64,000 bases of DNA from Debaryomyces hansenii CBS767. Taxonomy: Eukaryota > Ascomycota > Pichiomycetes > Serinales > Debaryomycetaceae. The notes under the pieces are model-generated. The model was not told the origin of the DNA. It saw only the letters and a program-made list of their open reading frames with translations, and did not search any database. Made by a program: the position numbers and the translations under genes. Every line of letters begins with the position of its first letter. The first letter of the stretch is position 1. Shown one piece after another: positions 57,407-64,000 of the stretch. The stretch covers positions 1,798,001 through 1,862,000 of the forward strand of contig NC_006047.2 of the NCBI RefSeq assembly GCF_000006445.2, given 5' to 3'.

Positions 57407-58981
57407 TTATAAACCTATGGAATAATATAAACCGTGCTTATCATATACTTTATTATTAACGGACCATTCGTACCATACCTTGTTGTTACAGATTCTTTCA
57501 ATTTGAAAGCTTAATATCGAATCACCATTGCAAACAAGTTCCAGTATAGGAAATAAGAATGGATACCAGGAATGACAAAAGCCTTCTGCAAGCTGAGGAT
57601 GGATTCCAATTTGTGTGGAGCCATATAAATTAGCTATGAAAAACCCTTGTAGAGCATTAACCTTACCTTTATGTGGAACATGAAAATTAATGGCTCTATA
57701 TCTAGAATTATTAGCTCTTGTTGGATGGCTGAATTTCCAAATAGGTTGTATACCACTCATAATATAAAACGAATTTAGTTTAATCAAATAAGGCCTTTCT
57801 AATTGTTCATTTTTAAGGCTTGAAAGAAGAGGCGAATATATTGGTTGTAGATAGTTTTCATAACTTTGCGGTATCATTATTGTATCTTCATTTGTAAAGT
57901 CTTGTAAAATTTCGGGGCATACTTCGTTACACCCAAAAGATCCAAGCAATTCTGATATTACTAAATTATAATTGGTATGTTTCCAGGTTCTAACGTCTTC
58001 GTTCACCAAATTAATCTTCTCCTTCCATTCTATACGGTTCCTTTCTTGTAATACCACGTAGCAATTGGGATTTTTTTCAACAGCATCTATACGAAACTCA
58101 CATCTCAATTCCTTGATAACTTTCAAAAGTATATCTATTAATGGTCCCCTACCAGGTCCGATTACGAGAATTTTTACACAAGGCAGATCTATATCTTTTA
58201 ACGCCCTAAAAATTGCCTTCTCATACTGTTCATACTTAACAGTATCTGTTTCAAAGACTTCATAGATTCCCAAAGACAAGTTATCCTTCAATGGTTGTAA
58301 AGGATCTATCAAAATATCAGATGCTGGGTCAATTTTTATTTTCGAAATCAACCATTTTATACCCTTAATATACGTGGTTTGATCCTTATCCGACGCAATT
58401 ATAATAGCAGGTGGTTTCTGGGAAATAAACTTTCTTAGCATAGCTTGCAAATAATCAGGCAAAACGGGCAATTCATACTCGTGTACAAATTTTGCAGCAG
58501 GAAGCATAATTGAACTAATAGGTTCGGTGCTCCATCTGGTGAGTATACCTTCATCAACTTCTTGCGATAAATATAGCATGACATGTACATTTTCGATCTT
58601 AATGTTATTCCAGAATTCCCAATGCATAAAATTTCCCGTTAATGGTACAATCAAGGAGATGTGAGCACTTGCTGGTAAATTAGCGACTAATTCAGTGAGT
58701 TGCAATCGAACTTGATCGTGTGCTAAATGATAGAATTCCTCCGGTACTAGAAAACAATAGTATTTACATCGTACTTGTCTCATCTGGAAAGTTATATTCT
58801 CCCAAAAGTCTTTAATTTCACTAGACAAGACTACAATCGAGTTCAATAATATCAACTCATTTGTATGCTTCTTAAAGTCATTCCACGGTATTACCAATAG
58901 ACTGACCCCATTTTTTAATAGATTTATCAATGCATCTTCTTCATAGTTATTCGTCTTTACTCCATAATATACGGTATTCAT
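57407..58981 (-). CDS. HSL7: Hsl7/PRMT5-type protein arginine methyltransferase
   Basis: Type II arginine methyltransferase related to human PRMT5; in yeast, Hsl7 with the kinase Hsl1 brings Swe1 to the bud neck for destruction. 524 residues: an N-terminal TIM-barrel part, a Rossmann domain with ILVIGPGRGPLIDI near 275 and acidic strand end DAVEKNPNC, the double-E loop SELLGSFGCNE near 339-349 with both glutamates, and a C-terminal beta-barrel. It is shorter than baker's yeast Hsl7 (827) and human PRMT5 (637). The catalytic set is complete, so it should be active. It is divergent from CKS1 across 181 bp with an MCB site between. Confidence 0.93.
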   Translation of the reverse strand: MNTVYYGVKTNNYEEDALINLLKNGVSLLVIPWNDFKKHTNELILLNSIVVLSSEIKDFWENITFQMRQVRCKYYCFLVPEEFYHLAHDQVRLQLTELVANLPASAHISLIVPLTGNFMHWEFWNNIKIENVHVMLYLSQEVDEGILTRWSTEPISSIMLPAAKFVHEYELPVLPDYLQAMLRKFISQKPPAIIIASDKDQTTYIKGIKWLISKIKIDPASDILIDPLQPLKDNLSLGIYEVFETDTVKYEQYEKAIFRALKDIDLPCVKILVIGPGRGPLIDILLKVIKELRCEFRIDAVEKNPNCYVVLQERNRIEWKEKINLVNEDVRTWKHTNYNLVISELLGSFGCNEVCPEILQDFTNEDTIMIPQSYENYLQPIYSPLLSSLKNEQLERPYLIKLNSFYIMSGIQPIWKFSHPTRANNSRYRAINFHVPHKGKVNALQGFFIANLYGSTQIGIHPQLAEGFCHSWYPFLFPILELVCNGDSILSFQIERICNNKVWYEWSVNNKVYDKHGLYYSIGL

Positions 58982-59059
58982 AGTTTTGTTGCATTATCAA
59001 TGATAAGGTCTTAATAACCATCAGTTAACAATTTGGTTCATTGATTATGTAAGTTCGGG

Positions 59060-59065
59060 ACGCGT
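59060..59065. promoter_or_regulatory. MCB box in the HSL7-CKS1 shared promoter
   Basis: A perfect ACGCGT lies 79 bp from the HSL7 start and 98 bp from the CKS1 start. Either or both genes could be under G1/S control by MBF. Confidence 0.65.
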
Positions 59066-59162
59066 TGATTTTTCAGTTAGAACGCTAATTTTTCGTTTAA
59101 GTAAATGTTATCAAGAAAGTCGGCTAAAAAGGACAACAATTAGTACAATTGAATATTCAAAC

Positions 59163-59471
59163 ATGAGCAAGCCTAGATACTTAACAGATAGCGAAAGAGC
59201 TAGAATCCTTGAATTTCAGGATATGATTCATTATAGCCCGAGATACAGCGATGATACCCATGAATATAGACATGTTATGTTACCCAAAAATATGTTGAAA
59301 GCGATACCACAAGATTACTTCAACCCTGAAACTGGAACCTTAAGAATATTACAAGAAGAAGAATGGAGGGGTTTGGGTATCACTCAATCGTTGGGGTGGG
59401 CGCATTATGAAACACATGCCCCAGAACCTCATATTTTACTTTTCAAAAGGCCAATTAACTACGGCCAATAG
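59163..59471 (+). CDS. CKS1: Cks1, cyclin-dependent kinase regulatory subunit
   Basis: A 102-residue protein that binds Cdc28/Cdk1 and reads phosphothreonine to aid multi-site phosphorylation and ubiquitination. Seen: [21 protein letters not shown], the phosphate-binding core with Arg and Tyr; the hinge region [24 protein letters not shown]; and [13 protein letters not shown], with the HxPEPH loop that governs domain swapping. The N-terminus ([18 protein letters not shown]) is slightly extended as in yeasts. There is no poly-Gln tail, unlike baker's yeast Cks1 (150). Intact, no intron. Confidence 0.97.
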   Translation: MSKPRYLTDSERARILEFQDMIHYSPRYSDDTHEYRHVMLPKNMLKAIPQDYFNPETGTLRILQEEEWRGLGITQSLGWAHYETHAPEPHILLFKRPINYGQ

Positions 59472-59817
59472 GCTAGAGCCAATAAAGAACCGGCTAGGTT
59501 CCCACTTAGCTCCGATTTATTGAAGTACGCTATACGTCTAATTAATAGCACTTTGCTCGAAATTTACTGGTGACTAAAGTGGTTTGAATTCTCTACTGTC
59601 GCATATAGATAGTAACCAATAGGAGTTTCTGGCATTAACTTTTTAAATTATGACCAATTGTCAAAATTATCTGCATTTTCTTATATATCGTTGTATGTAT
59701 TTATACCTTTTCTAATAAATTCTTGTATTTTTTATATCGAATATAAAATCGTAAAACATTATTTGCGCGTATAGAAGTTTAAGTTTTTATTATATTAATG
59801 AATTCTTACGCCATTAC
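59472..59817. other. Intergenic: CKS1 3' end and MEC1 promoter
   Basis: 346 bp. A small GAACC-GGCTA-GGTTC hairpin lies at 59487-59501, just after CKS1, and a short upstream ATG frame overlaps the MEC1 start (59798-59860). TGCGCGTA near 59763-59770 is not a true MCB. Nothing else seen. Confidence 0.6.
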
Positions 59818-59860
59818 ATGTCTGTTTCAGCCTATCAAAAGATCAGTCTGCCAGAGCTAA
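59798..59860 (+). other. Upstream frame overlapping the MEC1 start (possible uORF)
   Basis: ATG at 59798-59800 opens a 20-codon frame (MNSYAITCLFQPIKRSVCQS) ending in TAA at 59858-59860, out of frame with and overlapping the MEC1 ATG at 59818. If the mRNA starts upstream of 59798, scanning ribosomes would meet this ATG first and translation of MEC1 would be lowered. Whether the transcript includes it is not known. Confidence 0.4.
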
Positions 59861-62800
59861 CTTTATTCTTAGATGATATTTACAGAAATATAACCCATGA
59901 CGACAATACCGACTTTAAAAAGTTAATATTATATCTTTATGGATTCACCAGTTCTAAGTTACAGGTGTTACAGCAGAAAGACGATGTGAATTTTAATGAA
60001 AACATAGGGTTACTTAAGAGGTTAATAAGTACTATTGAGTTGGTTCTAACTAAAAGAAAGCACTTGCTAAATGTAGAAATAACAAGTGAAGAAGATGCAC
60101 AAATATTTAGTCTTGATACCAGTAACAAATTCCAAAACGACCCCCAATTATTATATGAATGGGCCATTTTCTTTGGGTTAAAACACATAGTTGCATTCAA
60201 TGATAGCAATGAGATAACAAATATTGTCAAGAGTTACATTATAGATATCATAAATTTGGTTACAACAAATTTGCATAATTTCAGGTACAAGAATCAGATC
60301 AAACTAAAATTATTGAAAATATTTGATGATGATTTGAATAAACTATTCAACTCACTAAGCATAGCGAATTCATTATTGAATTTCAATTCGACATATTCGA
60401 AAGATCTTGCAAGAACTATTCACTTGTTCTCCATTTTAAATGACTATGATTTATCTGTTAAACTACTACTCAATATAAATAGTATGGAATTAAAATTTGA
60501 ATCGTACGCTAGAAAATTATGGTTCATCCTCAGCCTGATTGATTTAAAATTAATTGTTGTGAATGAATCGGACTCGAATCTAAGGTTGTTAGACAACCTA
60601 AAGTCTGTATTGGTATTAAACTTAACAAACAATTTGGTGATAAATGAATCTGTTAATTGGTCTCAAATTTCATTGGTTATTAATTGGATTATTGACCATA
60701 TAAAGTCATTCGATGACAACACTTCAAACACGTACAATTTACAATTAGTCGCATTAAACAGATCAATAAGCTATAGTTTAATAAGGGTGTTTCAATTATG
60801 TCGGGAAAAAGACTGTTTGGAATCGTTCATCAACTCCTTTCAATTAAATTCGTTCATAATATCAATTTCCAACAAGCATACGAATTTTCCTGAAATAATC
60901 ATCAAATCATTGCATCTAATTAATTATCAATATGGTATTACCACCAACAATTTAAAAATAATTAATTTTTACCGAAGTAACAAGTTCGTCATTACTCCGT
61001 TCAACGATTTCGAACTAGATTCATTAAAACTAGAATTGAATGAGTACTCTTATAAATTGAGCCATGAAAATAAAATAATATGCAACCTACTAGATTTCAT
61101 AGTCATACCAAAATCTATGATTTACGATAATGATAATAATGATCAGTTTAATTTTGGCTCTTGGATTAATCATATCAAACTACTTATTGATAAGGATCTT
61201 CGAGACCCTAATCGGGATACCAGGATATTCGATAATAGGTCTGCATTATATACACTAATAACTTCGTTAGGTCATTTTCCATGCATCGTCAGTGGTGACT
61301 ACCATTTTAAAGTTGAAGAATGCACAAGATGTGGTAATTGTCCAATGAATAAAACATATTATGAGACTGTATCATCTCTTAGAAAATATGTTACCGATCA
61401 GCAAGATATGCAAGTCTATTATAAGAACATTATCTGTGATTTCTTGTTAGGTGATAAAATTAAGGTTATTCAAAATGACCCTTTATTGTGCTCTAATATG
61501 TTATTAACTATTTTCAAGCTTTTCGTTTCATTTAAGCCTCCAACAAAATATAACTATAATGAGGACGTAATTTTTAGGTTTGTCATGAGATGCTTGAGCC
61601 AGAGTCTCAACAGGGACGTAAGAATACTTGCTACTAGGATATTACCCCTCTACTTGATATCACCTAAAGATGAAGTTCTTGAAACTAGCTTTCGTTCCAT
61701 GTTTCGAGAGATCTCTCAAATAAAATTTGATAACGATAGCAGAAAGATATATCTTGCTGAATCAACAATTAAAGCTTTAGGTGAATTGGCTATTATATCT
61801 GAAGGTGAATGGCTATGTGTCTTATTTATTAAATTAATTGACCTCTTTGGAGAAGCAAATGAACAACATGTAAATTTGGTTTACAGTGAGTTTCTAAATG
61901 TTGCAGCTGCTAAGTGTCTTACCCCTTACAAGCTTCTTTCGCCCTTCTTACCAAGTATTGCTGAACGAATTGTAAAGCAACCACGAATGTTACAAAAGAT
62001 CACAGAGTTGTTAGGCGTTTCAAAGAAATACTTCTTGAATAGAACAAAAGAATACACCACTCCGAGATTCTTAGAATATTATAAGCATGATTTTATCCAT
62101 GAGATAGCTGAAGCTTCAGGAATGTCAAAATGGAAATTGATTACTAGGCATTTACCAAGAATCATGGCAACATATTTATGTAAAGATGATACAATCAACG
62201 AATCCTATATCATCAATGTTTTGAGTAATGTTAGCCCTGAATATAAAACGCTATCAATGACTGATTTAATTTCTAGCGTTGGAGAGATAACATGGTTCAT
62301 ATTACTTCAAATCCAAATTGAAGAGAAAGGAAATTTTCAAAATGAAGGAAAAATTTTAAATGCCTTGAGATATGTTTCAAAAATTAATTTGTTAAAGAAC
62401 GGAAGTAATAAGAAGACAATTCCAAAGGATTTTGATTATATAGAAAATCTTTTGGGTGATCATGTTTTAGAATTGGTACAGAGATTTTCTGAAAACGTAC
62501 ATCATATAAAAGGCACAAAACCCTATCTTGAAAAGGTTAGTTCTTTACGGGCAATTGAATTTCTTATTAGTAATAATACAGCTGCTGCTGCATCAGCTTT
62601 GGGTCAAATATCTACCTGCTTACAGGCAACGTTGGAAAACCCTGATTTTGAATTGCCTGCAATTAGATGTTGGAACGTTCTTGTACAGAATTTACAAACT
62701 AATCATTTAATATCACTATTCGATATCATCATTTCCTTAATATTTCAAAAATTTAACAAACTAGAACACAGATCTAAATTAATAGCTGTTGATATTTTGA

Positions 62801-64000
62801 AAAAATTATTTCTAGAGTTGAGAGATAAATACAACAAATATTCGCTATACTATTTTTCAGTTCCATTTATTGAGAACTTGGACAAGTATTATAAGCTTGA
62901 TGCAAGCTTTCGAAACTTGATGAAACCAAAGTCGAAAATCAGTTATTTTCCAGAATTTACCAGAAGGTTGAAAACAAGCAATAAGTATGTTGTTCAACAA
63001 GCGTTAGATGATCTCATCAATTATACAACAAAATATCAGGAAAGATGTCAGAACGAAGACTTCAAAGACCCATTGCTCGAAGATTACATATCTGAGCTTA
63101 TGCGAACTTTGTTAGATACAGCTTCTAAATTCAAGAATGGTAATAATGAGATATCCACAAGCTGTGCAAAGTCACTTGCAATCATCGGGGCGTTAGATTC
63201 AAACAAATTTAATTTGAAAACAATCAAAGATCAAGTTATAATTATACATGATTTTCATGATTATAAGGAAAATGCTGATTTTTTACGACACTTTATGGAA
63301 AATAGAGTTATAAAGCTATTCTGGGCCTCAAACGATCCAATTAAACAATTATTCTCTGCTTATTCAATGCAGAAGTTCTTGGAGGTTTTGAGACTAGATA
63401 GCAGTGTACTTAATCCAACTAGTCAAGATTTATTAGCTGAAACTTGGAAAAACTTCAGTGATGTCGCAAAATCTACGTTAACTCCACTCTTATCATCAAA
63501 ATATGTGTCGCCGATATCACGATTTGAGCGACTTCAATTTCCGTATTATAAAGTTGGATCAAACCACGAAAAATGGCTTATTGAGTTTACTTCTAATTTA
63601 CTTAAACGGCCTCTTAAGAGTGTCCTTGAAACACCAAATGAAACAAAATATGTGATTTTTCAAACATGTTCAATGCTAGCAAGAAACCAAGACATTTCAA
63701 TATGCCAATATATATTAAAATATGTTGCTTTGAGTCACATAATTAATGGTGATGAATCTGTGGCATCAGATATCAAGGCAGAGTTTTTACATATTTTACA
63801 TATAGATTCCACCTCGTTACCCCCTGATAGAGTCGAACAGCTAAAATTATGTTATCAATCGATTTTTGAAGTTTTGGATTACTGCAATGAATGGGTGTCT
63901 GCTGCAACTCAGTATCTAAATGACTCTCAATTACTGAAAGCAGAAACTATCAGGCTTAAAAAGAACATCGCTTTTGTTGGCATATTTTTAGAAAGCATAC
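59818..64000 (+). CDS. MEC1: Mec1 (ATR) checkpoint kinase, 5' part (partial)
   Basis: PI3K-related kinase that, with Ddc2, senses RPA-coated single-stranded DNA and starts the replication checkpoint. The frame is open for 1394 codons to the window edge without a stop, and the FAT, kinase and FATC domains lie beyond. The visible part is the alpha-helical HEAT solenoid, including the UME/NUC010 region near residues 880-1000 (AIEFLISNNTAAAASALGQISTCLQATLENPDFELPAIRCW), a hallmark of ATR/Mec1/Tel1 proteins, and CTRCGNCPMN near 503. Start chosen as the first ATG in frame (MSVSAYQKISLPELTLFLDDI); an upstream overlapping ATG is out of frame. Mec1 rather than Tel1 is judged by the order of the segments. 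Confidence 0.92.
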   Translation, partial: MSVSAYQKISLPELTLFLDDIYRNITHDDNTDFKKLILYLYGFTSSKLQVLQQKDDVNFNENIGLLKRLISTIELVLTKRKHLLNVEITSEEDAQIFSLDTSNKFQNDPQLLYEWAIFFGLKHIVAFNDSNEITNIVKSYIIDIINLVTTNLHNFRYKNQIKLKLLKIFDDDLNKLFNSLSIANSLLNFNSTYSKDLARTIHLFSILNDYDLSVKLLLNINSMELKFESYARKLWFILSLIDLKLIVVNESDSNLRLLDNLKSVLVLNLTNNLVINESVNWSQISLVINWIIDHIKSFDDNTSNTYNLQLVALNRSISYSLIRVFQLCREKDCLESFINSFQLNSFIISISNKHTNFPEIIIKSLHLINYQYGITTNNLKIINFYRSNKFVITPFNDFELDSLKLELNEYSYKLSHENKIICNLLDFIVIPKSMIYDNDNNDQFNFGSWINHIKLLIDKDLRDPNRDTRIFDNRSALYTLITSLGHFPCIVSGDYHFKVEECTRCGNCPMNKTYYETVSSLRKYVTDQQDMQVYYKNIICDFLLGDKIKVIQNDPLLCSNMLLTIFKLFVSFKPPTKYNYNEDVIFRFVMRCLSQSLNRDVRILATRILPLYLISPKDEVLETSFRSMFREISQIKFDNDSRKIYLAESTIKALGELAIISEGEWLCVLFIKLIDLFGEANEQHVNLVYSEFLNVAAAKCLTPYKLLSPFLPSIAERIVKQPRMLQKITELLGVSKKYFLNRTKEYTTPRFLEYYKHDFIHEIAEASGMSKWKLITRHLPRIMATYLCKDDTINESYIINVLSNVSPEYKTLSMTDLISSVGEITWFILLQIQIEEKGNFQNEGKILNALRYVSKINLLKNGSNKKTIPKDFDYIENLLGDHVLELVQRFSENVHHIKGTKPYLEKVSSLRAIEFLISNNTAAAASALGQISTCLQATLENPDFELPAIRCWNVLVQNLQTNHLISLFDIIISLIFQKFNKLEHRSKLIAVDILKKLFLELRDKYNKYSLYYFSVPFIENLDKYYKLDASFRNLMKPKSKISYFPEFTRRLKTSNKYVVQQALDDLINYTTKYQERCQNEDFKDPLLEDYISELMRTLLDTASKFKNGNNEISTSCAKSLAIIGALDSNKFNLKTIKDQVIIIHDFHDYKENADFLRHFMENRVIKLFWASNDPIKQLFSAYSMQKFLEVLRLDSSVLNPTSQDLLAETWKNFSDVAKSTLTPLLSSKYVSPISRFERLQFPYYKVGSNHEKWLIEFTSNLLKRPLKSVLETPNETKYVIFQTCSMLARNQDISICQYILKYVALSHIINGDESVASDIKAEFLHILHIDSTSLPPDRVEQLKLCYQSIFEVLDYCNEWVSAATQYLNDSQLLKAETIRLKKNIAFVGIFLESI

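Overview
This window is nuclear DNA of a budding yeast (Saccharomycotina), most likely from the CTG-Ser group around Debaryomyces and its relatives. The reasons are AT-rich intergenic DNA, dense mostly intronless genes, short introns with GTATGT donors and TACTAAC-type branch points, and gene content that is clearly ascomycete yeast (VMA2, TPS1, POL2, ORC5, DSL1, CDS1, SUI1, MEC1). A CTG codon in the PTC4-like phosphatase sits where I recall a serine in baker's yeast Ptc4, which fits CTG read as serine. If so, every CTG in the proteins described here should be read as Ser. Species cannot be fixed from the sequence alone. I see no transposon, CRISPR, virus or plasmid.

Layout. 1-10.7 kb: 5' part of VMA2 (V-ATPase subunit B, cut by the window edge), an ATG14-like autophagy gene, a GH130 mannoside phosphorylase-like gene, a PTC4-like phosphatase, an unrecognised 532-residue protein, TPS1 and YIF1. 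11-23 kb: POL2 and ORC5 (both replication) in tandem, then LIN1, LTO1 and a spliced WD40 gene packed with 0-49 bp between coding regions. 23-31 kb: ATX1, DSL1, a Pex11/Pex25-like gene, KRE28-like kinetochore gene and a HAD-IIA hydrolase. 31-47.4 kb: seven genes in a row on the minus strand: STE20, a CUE+SMR protein, OPY1, RFC3 (spliced), MID1, a universal stress protein and an FMP42-like transporter. 47.8-52.8 kb: intron-containing tRNA-Met, a spliced sodium:solute symporter, myo-inositol oxygenase and a GH17 cell-wall glucanase. 53.6-64 kb: CDS1, SUI1 (spliced), CWC25, HSL7, CKS1 and the 5' two-thirds or so of MEC1, cut by the window end.

The genes are mostly housekeeping. Several belong to DNA replication and cell-cycle control (POL2, ORC5, RFC3, MEC1, CKS1, HSL7), and ACGCGT-type MBF sites lie upstream of POL2, RFC3 and between HSL7 and CKS1. 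The accessory content that stands out is metabolic: a GH130 enzyme with an 8-bp inverted repeat in its promoter, and an SSS transporter followed directly by myo-inositol oxygenase. Four protein genes need splicing to be read correctly (WD40 gene, RFC3, SSS transporter, SUI1), and the exact junctions are given below. I found no clearly unprecedented system; the best leads are the transporter plus inositol oxygenase pair, the GH130 gene, the strong hairpin inside the transporter intron, and the large N-terminal region of the CUE-SMR protein.
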